From Corynebacterium auris (lineage in GTDB: Bacteria > Actinomycetota > Actinomycetes > Mycobacteriales > Mycobacteriaceae): 64,000 nt of DNA. Position numbers and translations under genes: made by a program. A model generated the notes under the pieces. That model was given only the letters and a program-made list of their open reading frames with translations. It was not told where the DNA came from and did not search any database. Positions 41,969 through 49,861 of this stretch are shown here, one piece after another. Positions within the stretch are counted from its first letter, which is position 1, and each line of letters begins with the position of its first letter. The DNA lies in contig NZ_CP047047.1 of the NCBI RefSeq assembly GCF_030408575.1, forward strand, positions 1 to 64,000, written 5' to 3'.

Positions 41969-42574
41969 TTATAGCCAATCATGCTCCCGGGCATAACGCG
42001 CAGCCTCGTGACGTGTGGCCGCGTGTGTCTTCTGCATCGCGCGGGATAGATAATTGCGCACCGTACCTTCTGCTAGGTGCAGCCGAGAGGAAATTTCAGC
42101 GACCGAATACCCTTCGGTGGTTTCTCTGAGCACGTCAATTTCCCGTTCGGTCAGCGGACAGTCATCCATGACTGCTAACGCGGACACTTCAGGGTCTATC
42201 CAGCGGCGTCCTTGATGAAGGGCTTGCACAACCTCGCCTATCTGTGCGGGTTCCGCAGCTTTGCTCACGAATCCGCGCACACCCAAGGCAAGTGCTTTGC
42301 GAAGGATGCCTGGTCGCGCGTGGCGAGTCAGCATGAGGATCGTCTGCTCCGGGCATTCCGCTAGTATCGCTTCTGTCGCGTCGAGCCCGTCCATCGTTGG
42401 CATCTCCATGTCGATGACGAGTACATCGGGTCGATGCTGCAGGGTCACGGCTACGGCTTCGCTGCCGTCAGAAGCCTCCGCGACAACCGTTATGTCCGAT
42501 TCGAGCGGGAGGATGGCAGCGAGGGCGCTGCGCAGTAGGTTCTCATCATCGGCGAGGACGATACGCGTGGTCAT
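41969..42574 (-). CDS. LuxR/NarL-type response regulator
   Basis: The 201-residue regulator has a receiver domain (acidic pocket LADDE, phospho-acceptor Asp55 in VLVIDMEMP, conserved Lys in GFVSKAA). The C-terminal LuxR helix-turn-helix is TEREIDVLRETTEGYSVAEI, then GTVRNYLSRAM. It pairs with the DesK-like sensor kinase three bases upstream. The likely targets are the divergent ABC operon and the bacteriocin-like cluster; GTGAC/GTCAC palindromes lie in the intervening promoter. A broken homologue is at 39419. Confidence 0.92.
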   Translation of the reverse strand: MTTRIVLADDENLLRSALAAILPLESDITVVAEASDGSEAVAVTLQHRPDVLVIDMEMPTMDGLDATEAILAECPEQTILMLTRHARPGILRKALALGVRGFVSKAAEPAQIGEVVQALHQGRRWIDPEVSALAVMDDCPLTEREIDVLRETTEGYSVAEISSRLHLAEGTVRNYLSRAMQKTHAATRHEAARYAREHDWL

Positions 42575-42577
42575 TTT

Positions 42578-43675
42578 TCACCCTTTCTCAGTGCCGGGGA
42601 ACGTAGCAGCAGTGACAAACGACCTCCCGCACTTTGCTATCTCCATCTCTCCGCCCCGTTCACGAACGCGCGTTCTCAGTGCCGCTAGCCCACGCAACTG
42701 CGGTGCTGGCCCGGGGGCACACCCGTCGTTTGTGATTGCGATGGAAGCCCGATTCAGCACAATCCCTACGGACCGGGCTTCGGCGTGTCGCAAGATGTTA
42801 GTCGTCGCCTCGCGCAGAACTAGACTCATTGGTTCCTCGAACTCACCACGTATTTTTTCCACTTGATTGACATTTACGCGGATACCCGCTGCTTCGAAAA
42901 GATTTTTAGCGTTTTCAATCTCGGCGGAAAGAGTCAGACGTCTGTTGCCGTACGCTAACGTATTCGTCTGCGATATCGTCTCGGAAATCAGCTCCTGTAC
43001 CTGTCGGAGTTCCTTGTCTACTCGCGATGGATCCTCGCCGACGAGTTTCTGGGCCAGTGCTGTTTTCAGTTTGACCACATGTAGCGTGTGACCCTGGATA
43101 TCGTGCAGGTCGCTTGCGAACCGGACGCGTTCTTTCATCAAAGCCAGTTCAACCTCGGTCTGCCGCTTCGCGTCGAGCTCGGTGAACAGCCGCCATGCGG
43201 TTGCGTTAAGGCAGAATACGACAGTAAATAGAGCGGCTCCACCGATGGCGATAAGCAAATATGGGCCGGAGACCTCCGGCCCGCCGATAAGGGTGAGTAG
43301 GCCAGTAGCGAGGACGACAACCATGAGCAGACCAGCGGCGGGGCCTTGCCACCGGGGGAGTTTGGAAATTGTCACGGCACCCACTACGCAGAAACCTAAG
43401 GCAAACACCGGCCCAAGAGTGAATAGCGCGCCAAAAAGCCAGGTTATTTCGGTGACGACGAGGCCAATCATCGCCACCCGTAAATTCAGGGGGGTATGCC
43501 ATCTGGCCGCCTCCCAGACTGCCACGGCAATACTCGGGGCGGCTATCAGCGGCTGCCATATTGTCGTGGACCCAACCACGATCAGGACGCCAGCCGCGAT
43601 TCCCACGGCCACCACAAAGGTCAGGGTGGCGATCGACCGCATACGAGCCAGTGGGGTCGATTCCCTACGGCTCAT
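42578..43675 (-). CDS. Sensor histidine kinase, DesK/HisKA_3 type
   Basis: This membrane sensor has about five or six hydrophobic helices in the first 200 residues, then the phospho-accepting H-box FASDLHDIQGHTLHVVKL. A HATPase domain follows (LREATTNILRHAEARSVGIV, AALRTRVRERGGEMEI). I chose ATG 43675 (365 aa). A TTG at 43720 would extend it by 15 residues and overlap the small membrane gene by 29 bases. It forms a two-component system with the regulator at 41969. Confidence 0.9.
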   Translation of the reverse strand: MSRRESTPLARMRSIATLTFVVAVGIAAGVLIVVGSTTIWQPLIAAPSIAVAVWEAARWHTPLNLRVAMIGLVVTEITWLFGALFTLGPVFALGFCVVGAVTISKLPRWQGPAAGLLMVVVLATGLLTLIGGPEVSGPYLLIAIGGAALFTVVFCLNATAWRLFTELDAKRQTEVELALMKERVRFASDLHDIQGHTLHVVKLKTALAQKLVGEDPSRVDKELRQVQELISETISQTNTLAYGNRRLTLSAEIENAKNLFEAAGIRVNVNQVEKIRGEFEEPMSLVLREATTNILRHAEARSVGIVLNRASIAITNDGCAPGPAPQLRGLAALRTRVRERGGEMEIAKCGRSFVTAATFPGTEKG

Positions 43676-43691
43676 CGTTGATGGCTGCCCT

Positions 43692-43943
43692 TCACTGTTG
43701 GACTGATTTCTGCCGCTCAATGGTCTGCTGCAGTGCCCATGAGGCGAACGCGGCTGCGACGATAACAGTCACAGCGGCGGCAATCAGCCAGGCTGCGCCA
43801 GGGCTGTCGAAACTCGGAAGCCAGTCCGCGACCCAACCCGGTAGCAGGTCCCGCGTCGCGGGAATCAGCTCTAACAACATGATGGTGCTGATGACGCCTG
43901 CTGCAATGATTACAAGCGCGAGTAAATACTGAATAGCTCTCAT
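43692..43943 (-). CDS. Small two-helix membrane protein
   Basis: The 83-residue product has two membrane helices (YLLALVIIAAGVISTIMLLE and AAWLIAAAVTVIVAAAFASW) separated by a Pro/Trp-containing loop. The ATG at 43943 follows GAAAGGAAC eight bases upstream; a TTG seven codons earlier is less likely. It lies just ahead of the sensor kinase in the same direction and may help in sensing or immunity. No family is recognised. Confidence 0.75.
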   Translation of the reverse strand: MRAIQYLLALVIIAAGVISTIMLLELIPATRDLLPGWVADWLPSFDSPGAAWLIAAAVTVIVAAAFASWALQQTIERQKSVQQ

Positions 43944-44014
43944 GAGTACGTTCCTTTCAGACAACCGGGGCGTTAGGGCATCTTTACCCTATGTCGATCT
44001 TCCCGGCAGCAACA

Positions 44015-44065
44015 GTGACGCTGCGTCACTTCCGTGAGTCGCGGATGTCACTCATTATTGGTGAC
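44015..44065. promoter_or_regulatory. Pair of GTGAC/GTCAC dyads, likely operators
   Basis: GTGACGC-T-GCGTCAC (44015-44029) is a perfect palindrome with 7-base arms. A second dyad GTCAC-N9-GTGAC is at 44047-44065. Both lie between the sensor operon (-) and the ABC operon (+). They are good candidates for binding by the LuxR-type regulator at 41969. Confidence 0.6.
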
Positions 44066-44110
44066 GCCGCAGAACTGTCGAACTAGCGACTTCCGAAGTT
44101 AGGTAGTGGC

Positions 44111-44998
44111 ATGGGTGAAAAACCAGTGATTGAAATCAATGATCTCGCCGTCAGCTACGGTTCTTATGAGGCAGTTCGAGACATAACCCTGTCGGTCGCG
44201 CCGGGCGAATTGTACGCGCTGCTCGGAACGAATGGGGCGGGAAAGACCTCAACCCTCGAAACGATTGAGGGGCACCGGAAACCCTCACGCGGTACGGTGA
44301 GAGTCTTCGGCCTCGATCCCACTGATCGGCGGCGTGTGCGGCCGAGAGTCGGGATCATGCTTCAAGAAAGCGGATTCGCTCCTGACCTTACTGTCAGTGA
44401 GACCGTCCGTCTCATTGGCCGCCTCACTCGCCGCAGCGATGATTTGGATCGCGTTCTCGCTGTCGCAGATCTCACGGCGAAACGCACCTCGAAGGTCGCT
44501 CAGCTTTCTGGTGGTGAAAAGCGTCGATTGGATTTCGCAACCGCGATATTCGGCAGCCCTGACTTGATCTTTCTCGACGAGCCGACCACCGCGTTGGATA
44601 TCCACGCGCGTGACGCCCTGTGGGCTGCCGTCACGCAGATGCGCCACGGCGGAACAACGATCGTCCTGACCACACACTACCTCGAAGAAGCCCAACAGTA
44701 TGCCGACCGAATCGGTGTGATGCATCGAGGCCAGTTGCGCATGGAAGGCACCGTCACCGAACTCACGCAGATGCTGCCGGCCACCATTACCTTCCGCCTC
44801 CCACCCGGCACCGCCACACCGAGGGGAGCCGTTCGCCGCGACTCGGCTGGCGAATCCGCGTGGGTGATTGAGACCCAGGATTTGCAACGGGATCTCCACC
44901 TACTGCTCAATTGGGCCGCCGAACGCTCCATTGCTTTCGACGACCTCGCAGCGGGTCCCACCAGCCTTGACGACGTCTTCCGCGCCCTGAACGACTGA
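44111..44998 (+). CDS. ABC transporter ATP-binding protein (export type)
   Basis: This nucleotide-binding subunit (295 residues) has Walker A GTNGAGKTS, Q-loop IMLQESGFAPDLTVSE, signature LSGGEKRRLDFATAI and Walker B DLIFLDEPTTALD. A C-terminal extension follows that is typical of drug- and peptide-export DrrA/CcmA-like proteins. It likely works with the membrane partner at 45022 in peptide export or self-protection. Start ATG 44111. It is read divergently from the two-component genes. Confidence 0.93.
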   Translation: MGEKPVIEINDLAVSYGSYEAVRDITLSVAPGELYALLGTNGAGKTSTLETIEGHRKPSRGTVRVFGLDPTDRRRVRPRVGIMLQESGFAPDLTVSETVRLIGRLTRRSDDLDRVLAVADLTAKRTSKVAQLSGGEKRRLDFATAIFGSPDLIFLDEPTTALDIHARDALWAAVTQMRHGGTTIVLTTHYLEEAQQYADRIGVMHRGQLRMEGTVTELTQMLPATITFRLPPGTATPRGAVRRDSAGESAWVIETQDLQRDLHLLLNWAAERSIAFDDLAAGPTSLDDVFRALND

Positions 44999-45021
44999 CC
45001 GACGAAACAAAGGAGCCTAGA

Positions 45022-45729
45022 ATGCGCGCTATTGCTCTCAGTGAACTGACCCAGTTCTTCCGAAACCGCCTTGTAGCGGCCACCGCGGTGCTCGTGCCCC
45101 TATTCTTCGCTGTCGTGTTAATTGCCACACGAGACAACTTCGGAGGTTCAGCCGTCGTGGCAGCACTGGTCACCGTCGTCGTCCCAGCGATGGGCACGTA
45201 CATCACCGCGACCACCACCCTGGCGTCGCGACGCCAGACCCTCTTCCTCAAGCGGCTTCGTTCCACAGCGGCTGGGGACGCCGGAATTGTCGCCGGTATA
45301 CTGGTGCCTTTGGTCGTGATCAACGTCGTCCAACTCGCCGTCATTCTTGCCGCGTTGGCACTGATCGACCAGATGCCCGCCAACTTCGTCGGACTCATCC
45401 TCTGCGTCGTGACCATCGAAGCGCTCTTCCTCGGATTGGCCGTGGCCACGTCGGGATTCACGAACTCGCCCGATCACGCGCAAGTGACCTCTCTGCCGGT
45501 CTTCATCATCACCGTCGGTGTCGCCATGTGGATCGCCTTCACCGGGACCGAGGACCTTCTCATGGTCAAGCGGCTCATCCCCGGTGGCGCGCTCACGGAG
45601 CTGGTGATCGCGTCCTGGAATGGCATCGAACCAGCCTCAATGCTCGCCCTCCTTTTGCCGACGCTGGCCTGGGTCTTCGTCGCGTTCGTCGTCGCAAGTC
45701 AGCTCTTCCGTTGGGAGCCCCGCCGCTAA
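45022..45729 (+). CDS. ABC-2 type transporter permease
   Basis: The 235-residue integral membrane subunit has about six helices (LVAATAVLVPLFFAVVLIAT, AGIVAGILVPLVVINVVQLA, LLMVKRLIPGGALTELVIAS) in the layout of ABC-2 permeases. The ribosome site AAAGGAGCC precedes ATG 45022. It lies 23 bases after its ATPase and 22 bases before the HTTM-like gene, so all may be one transcript. Confidence 0.88.
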   Translation: MRAIALSELTQFFRNRLVAATAVLVPLFFAVVLIATRDNFGGSAVVAALVTVVVPAMGTYITATTTLASRRQTLFLKRLRSTAAGDAGIVAGILVPLVVINVVQLAVILAALALIDQMPANFVGLILCVVTIEALFLGLAVATSGFTNSPDHAQVTSLPVFIITVGVAMWIAFTGTEDLLMVKRLIPGGALTELVIASWNGIEPASMLALLLPTLAWVFVAFVVASQLFRWEPRR

Positions 45730-45751
45730 TTCTCAAGATCGGAGCAAGCAC

Positions 45752-46612
45752 ATGTTCACCAAGAGCCCTCATCGCGACCCCGTATCAGACACGGCCCGCG
45801 CTTTCTCGGCGGGGAGCAGGATCACCGCCGTCGGCACGTTCATCAGCGCCGCCGAAGAGTTTTCCCGCTCACGGGAGATGAGCGACACAGGTCTGTTCTC
45901 CTGGCCTATTCGACGCACCGCCTTTCGAACGTTGAGTCACCCGAAGCTCGAAAAGCCGCTGAGAACTCTTGGACACCCCCGATACCGCTGGTTAGTTGGC
46001 GCACGTGCCCTGGCTTCACTCGGGGTGATCGTCGCGCCTCGTCGATCCAAGTCACGCCTCGTGTCATTGTTCGCCCTCTCAGGCCTTTTGCTCGTGAAGA
46101 GCTACCGATCCTCCTACGGCTCCGATGGCTCGGATCAGATGTCCTTCATCTCCGCAGCATCGACGGCCATCGCTGAGACTCCGCGCCTGACGCCTCAACA
46201 GCAAGACGTGATGTCGGGGTTCGTGGCGTTCCAAAGCGTGCTGTCCTACTTCTCAGCCGGCGTCGCGAAGTTGCGGTCACCCGTATGGCGCGACGGCTCT
46301 GCGATCGAAGGGATCTTCCGGACCAAGACGTACGGCGACGAGTGGCTGTATCAGTTCGTCCACCGTCATCGGTGGGCACGGCTGACCTTGGCGTGGTCCG
46401 TGATCGTGGCCGAGACCATCTTCCCCATCATCCTCGCCCTGCCGCCCGTCGCACGGCGAGCACAGTTCCTCGTCGCCGCAGGTTTCCATGTCGGCAACGC
46501 GCGCTTCATGGGCCTCAATCGGTTCTTCTGGGCGTTTCTCGGCACATACCCCCACGTCGAACACAACGCAGCGTTCCTCCGCCAGGCATGGCAAGAGCAA
46601 TCACGAAAGTAA
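45752..46612 (+). CDS. HTTM-like polytopic membrane protein
   Basis: The 286-residue product has several helices. VLSYFSAGVAKLRSPVWRDG followed by SAIEGIF is the HTTM hallmark (membrane part of vitamin K-dependent carboxylase-like proteins). The C-terminal part contains WSVIVAETIFPIILALPPVA and NARFMGLNRFFWAFLGTYPH. In linaridin clusters a membrane protein together with an alpha/beta hydrolase is needed for maturation. The neighbour at 46619 is such a hydrolase. The ATG at 45752 is chosen; the longer frame runs into the permease gene. Confidence 0.82.
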   Translation: MFTKSPHRDPVSDTARAFSAGSRITAVGTFISAAEEFSRSREMSDTGLFSWPIRRTAFRTLSHPKLEKPLRTLGHPRYRWLVGARALASLGVIVAPRRSKSRLVSLFALSGLLLVKSYRSSYGSDGSDQMSFISAASTAIAETPRLTPQQQDVMSGFVAFQSVLSYFSAGVAKLRSPVWRDGSAIEGIFRTKTYGDEWLYQFVHRHRWARLTLAWSVIVAETIFPIILALPPVARRAQFLVAAGFHVGNARFMGLNRFFWAFLGTYPHVEHNAAFLRQAWQEQSRK

Positions 46613-46618
46613 CCAGCA

Positions 46619-47500
46619 ATGACCCCTCGTCTCGATCCAACCGCCCCGGCCTCCCCTCTTCCAGGTGCATTCGTAACTGTGACAGGCCGCTCCGTGCATG
46701 TCCTCACTCACCTCGAACCAGGCGGCAGCACCCCGAAAGTCGTCTTCGAATCCGCCCTCGGCTGCCCCTGCACCGAATGGGTCACCGTACAGAGAATCCT
46801 CGCAGGAAACGGGGTCAGCTCACTCGCCTACGACCGCCCAGGCGTCGGATGGTCTCCACCGGCGCGAGGCCCCCTGAACAGCGAGGCACAGGCAGCTCTA
46901 CTTAGCGAACTAATCGGTTCCGTTACGACCGCTCCCGTCGTACTCGTAGCTCACTCGGTAGGTGGACTGCTCGCACTGTCATTCGCTGGACGATTCCCGA
47001 AGCAGATTGCCGGAGTCGTGTTCATCGATTGCACTCACCCCGAGCAGCACCTCCGCTCATCTCGCCAGCGAGAAGCGTTGAGGAACTTGCGGCACCAGCT
47101 CCGCCGGGCACACCGACACCCTCGTCCGGACATCGCCGGGACGGACGTCGAGATGCTTCCCCCGCCATACGACGAGCTCACATACCGCATGGCGACAAGC
47201 CCACGAGGCATGCGGGCCGCATTGGCCGAGGTTGACCAGAGCACACGCGCATGGGCGCCTGACGCCGCGAACCATCGCCTGGACGGTACTCCGCTGACAG
47301 TACTCACTGCTGGTTCGGTCGCCTACGATGACCCTTCACATAGGGTATTGCAGCGCGAACTCGCGGCCCTGAGCGCTGTCGGTCGACATCACATCGTCCC
47401 AGAAGCCACCCATCAAGGCATCGTCATGAACCCCTTCCACGCTGGCAAGACCGCAGGCGCGATCTTGTCGATGGTCCCACAGCAGAAGGAGACGTCATGA
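46619..47500 (+). CDS. Alpha/beta hydrolase of the RiPP cluster
   Basis: The 293-residue protein has the hydrolase fold: VVFESALGCPCTEW near the oxyanion strand, YDRPGVGWSPP, and nucleophile elbow VVLVAHSVGGLLALSFAG with the catalytic Ser. VVFIDCTHPEQ and EATHQGIVMNPF would supply the acid and His. It is directly linked to the membrane gene upstream (6 bases) and overlaps the next gene by four bases. In type-B linaridin systems a hydrolase of this kind partners a membrane protein; assignment here is by context. Confidence 0.85.
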   Translation: MTPRLDPTAPASPLPGAFVTVTGRSVHVLTHLEPGGSTPKVVFESALGCPCTEWVTVQRILAGNGVSSLAYDRPGVGWSPPARGPLNSEAQAALLSELIGSVTTAPVVLVAHSVGGLLALSFAGRFPKQIAGVVFIDCTHPEQHLRSSRQREALRNLRHQLRRAHRHPRPDIAGTDVEMLPPPYDELTYRMATSPRGMRAALAEVDQSTRAWAPDAANHRLDGTPLTVLTAGSVAYDDPSHRVLQRELAALSAVGRHHIVPEATHQGIVMNPFHAGKTAGAILSMVPQQKETS

Positions 47501-48048
47501 ACACCGCAACAGCCAGCCAGCGCGGACGCCTATCCACAATCTTGTTCGCCGCGCCGGTCACGATCTGGGCCGCCGCGACGATCGCCGTCCAACTCGGCAG
47601 GGGCGAGAAGCTCGTGCGTCGAGTTGACCCGACCGGGCTCTACGTACCGGACTGGCGATTCTTCGCCCCGGCACCGGCCGAGCATGAGTATCACCTTCTC
47701 TATCGGCACGAACTCGAGGAGGAACTGACCCCCTGGCAGGAAATCGGCTTCTCACAACGACGCTCGCTGCTTCACCTCATCTGGGCACCCCATCGGCGAA
47801 GCGAGAAGGGCCTCTTCGATGCCGTCAGCGAGCTGATCCAGACGACGAAAGCCGCGAAGAACCTGGCCTCAATGAAAATCACCCCGGCCTACCTCGCGCT
47901 CTTGAACGTCGTCACGCATCAAGTCGTGGCCCCAGAAGAGGCCAGGAGGGTGCAGTTCCTCATCATTCGGGCCGCCGAGTACGAGCCGACAGTGATCCCT
48001 GACCCCTTGTTCTTATCCGACCTCCACCGAATCGAGGTGGCATCATGA
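47497..48048 (+). CDS. Unknown protein of the RiPP cluster, one membrane helix
   Basis: The 183-residue product has an N-terminal membrane helix (STILFAAPVTIWAAATIAVQ) followed by GLYVPDWRFFAPAPAEHEYH, a soluble domain with no recognised family. The overlaps (ATGA) at both ends show tight coupling to the hydrolase and methyltransferase. The counterpart in linaridin clusters would be the small unassigned maturation protein. This is inferred from position only. Confidence 0.75.
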   Translation: MNTATASQRGRLSTILFAAPVTIWAAATIAVQLGRGEKLVRRVDPTGLYVPDWRFFAPAPAEHEYHLLYRHELEEELTPWQEIGFSQRRSLLHLIWAPHRRSEKGLFDAVSELIQTTKAAKNLASMKITPAYLALLNVVTHQVVAPEEARRVQFLIIRAAEYEPTVIPDPLFLSDLHRIEVAS

Positions 48049-48809
48049 CCACAGCAGACCCGTCAACCGGGAGCTATGGTGACGAACTCATCGACGTCTA
48101 CGATCTCATGTACGCCGGTCGCAGTGACGTCCATCTGCTTCCGGATTTCTGTCGTCAGCTCGACCCAGCGGCAGCCCGCGTGCTTGAGTACGGCATCGGA
48201 ACCGGACGCCTCGCGCTCCCGATGGCCCGTTCCGGGTATGAGGTGGCCGGCATCGACTCCTCCGTCGCGATGCTCGATGTGCTCTCATCTCGCATTCAGG
48301 GGCTGCCCGTCACAGGTGTCCACGGCGACTTCCGCAGCACGGTGATATCAGAGCAGTTCGACATCGTCCTCATCCTCACCAACACGCTCTTCATGCTTCC
48401 AGCTCTCGACGAGCAGCGTCGCGTCATCACCCAGGCAGCGAACAACCTCACCCAGACAGGCAAGCTCGTCATCGAGACATACGACCCCCAAGTCTATCTG
48501 GAACGACAGTCGCCGTTCTCCGTAACGGTGCCACTGGCGCCATCCATGCTGCTGACCGACACAGTGATCACCGACCGTCGCGAGTGCAGGGTCACCCAGA
48601 TCCATGCCGTCTCCAGGCCCGACCGCATCGATACCATTACTGAGGAAAGCCACTGGCTCACGCCACGCGAACTCGATCTCGTGGCCGAGTCCGCCGGCCT
48701 CCAGCTCACGCACCGTTACGCCGACTTCGATCGGTCACCAGTCACCGAACACAGCCGTAACTTCGTGTCGGTTTACACACTCCGGACTGAACGTGACGGA
48801 GCACCATGA
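48045..48809 (+). CDS. SAM-dependent methyltransferase
   Basis: The 254-residue class I methyltransferase has motif I VLEYGIGTGRLALPMA, the acidic strand-2 end VAGIDSSVAM, and motif IV-like FDIVLILTNTLFML. Linaridins such as cypemycin carry N-terminal methylation by a methyltransferase of the cluster, so this gene may modify the peptide. It is coupled by four-base overlaps on both sides. Confidence 0.88.
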   Translation: MTTADPSTGSYGDELIDVYDLMYAGRSDVHLLPDFCRQLDPAAARVLEYGIGTGRLALPMARSGYEVAGIDSSVAMLDVLSSRIQGLPVTGVHGDFRSTVISEQFDIVLILTNTLFMLPALDEQRRVITQAANNLTQTGKLVIETYDPQVYLERQSPFSVTVPLAPSMLLTDTVITDRRECRVTQIHAVSRPDRIDTITEESHWLTPRELDLVAESAGLQLTHRYADFDRSPVTEHSRNFVSVYTLRTERDGAP

Positions 48810-49465
48810 TCACCGTGTTGATTCTCGACTCCGAGGCGGATAGCATCATCCTGCCATCCCGGATCGCCCTTCCTGATGGCGAGACCATCGTCGTCCGAAA
48901 AGGCGACGAGTACATTGGCATCGATGCTGTCCTAGCCGACTACGCCACTTTCTGCCAAACCAGACAGAAGCACACCGCAGCCTCACGGGTCGTTGACGCG
49001 CATCCCGTCATTGTGGCTTGCGCCGACCCGACCTACGCGGTCGACGCACTTCATGACGGCGCGGCAGCGGTCATTGGTCTTCCTGTGGACGCAGCTGAAC
49101 TCACAAGCGCTGTCTACGCGATAGCTAAACCAGGCAGGTACCTCTCACGGCGAATTCTCGCTGCCTCTGCGGCACGGACAGCAAGAGCCGCCGACGGGTC
49201 TCCTCATCTGTCGCCACGCGAGGTTCAGGTGCTCGCCCTCTTGTCAGCGGGCCTGTCGGATACTGATATCGCCACCGAACTCTTCGTCACTCCCGCGACG
49301 GTCCACACCCACCTGCTCAACCTCCGGCGGAAGCTCGATGCGCGGAATCGAACTCATGCGGTTGTCAAAGCTATCGAACTCGGCTTCATACCGCCCACGT
49401 TGCCGATTGCCGATGCCGCCACGCACGGTTCAGATCTCACGCGGAAAGGGAGCCGAACCCCTTGA
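48806..49465 (+). CDS. LuxR-type orphan regulator
   Basis: The 219-residue protein has a degenerate receiver-like N-terminal half (VIVACADPTYAVDALHDGAA without a clear phospho-acceptor Asp). The C-terminal LuxR HTH is LSPREVQVLALLSAGLSDTD, then VTPATVHTHLLNLRRKL. It closes the operon and faces the precursor-like gene. It may act without phosphorylation and control the cluster; the repeated promoter element at 49844 and 50804 is a possible target. Confidence 0.88.
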   Translation: MITVLILDSEADSIILPSRIALPDGETIVVRKGDEYIGIDAVLADYATFCQTRQKHTAASRVVDAHPVIVACADPTYAVDALHDGAAAVIGLPVDAAELTSAVYAIAKPGRYLSRRILAASAARTARAADGSPHLSPREVQVLALLSAGLSDTDIATELFVTPATVHTHLLNLRRKLDARNRTHAVVKAIELGFIPPTLPIADAATHGSDLTRKGSRTP

Positions 49466-49487
49466 TGATATGGGGTCCGACTCCCTT
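49446..49487. terminator. Strong bidirectional terminator
   Basis: Arms AAGGGAGCCGAACCCC (49446-49461) and GGGGTCCGACTCCCTT (49472-49487) around a 10-base loop are nearly perfectly paired. It serves the convergent LuxR gene (the arm overlaps its last codons) and the precursor-like gene. Confidence 0.85.
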
Positions 49488-49499
49488 GGGGGACGAGGC

Positions 49500-49745
49500 T
49501 CAGACGAGCATCGCGTCCTTGCGGGCGGCGAGCATCTCCGAGACGGGGGCGTCCTCATCGATGCCTGCCATCACCTCGTCCGGCCGGGAGCTGTGGTAGC
49601 CGGCGGCCGTCGTTGCGGTGGTGGCGGTCGTCGCCGTGATCGTCGTGGTGATGATGGTTGCGAGCACCGGCTCGCTGTCACCGTAGAGCGACCCGACCTG
49701 CTGAAGGTCCGCTTCGTCAGCGAACTTGGTGATGTTGTTCCTCAT
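49500..49745 (-). CDS. Linaridin-like RiPP precursor peptide (Thr-rich, no Cys)
   Basis: The 81-residue peptide has a leader-like N-terminal part (MRNNITKFADEADLQQVGSL). The following segment, residues 28-49, holds eleven Thr residues among seventeen at 30-46 (LATIITTTITATTATTATTA) and is followed by a polar tail to residue 81. There is no Cys, so lanthionine rings cannot form, but Thr can be dehydrated to dehydrobutyrine, as in linaridins. The ATG is preceded by AAAGGAG, a near-ideal ribosome site. The precursor call rests on composition and its place in the cluster. The exact leader/core border is unknown; the C-terminal 30 residues are atypical. Confidence 0.72.
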   Translation of the reverse strand: MRNNITKFADEADLQQVGSLYGDSEPVLATIITTTITATTATTATTAAGYHSSRPDEVMAGIDEDAPVSEMLAARKDAMLV

Positions 49746-49843
49746 GATCGATCTCCTTTGTCCGTCAGTCGGCTGATGGCCTATCGGGAAGCCTTGCGAG
49801 CAACCCCGATACCCATAGGCTACGGAGCCTGGCCCTCGTCATC

Positions 49844-49861
49844 ATCCACAGAACTATGGAT
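49844..49861. repeat. Shared promoter element, copy 1
   Basis: ATCCACAGAACTATGGAT, an imperfect dyad with ATCCA/TGGAT arms, lies 99 bases before the precursor-like gene and overlaps the 3' end of the hydrolase gene. It matches copy 2 (50804-50821) in 16 of 18 bases. Confidence 0.6.

Noticed and set aside
49600..49665. Short tandem repeat (ACC/GTC-like) as microsatellite or CRISPR
   Set aside because: It is the coding sequence of the Thr-rich block; there are no spacers, and no CRISPR array is present in the window.
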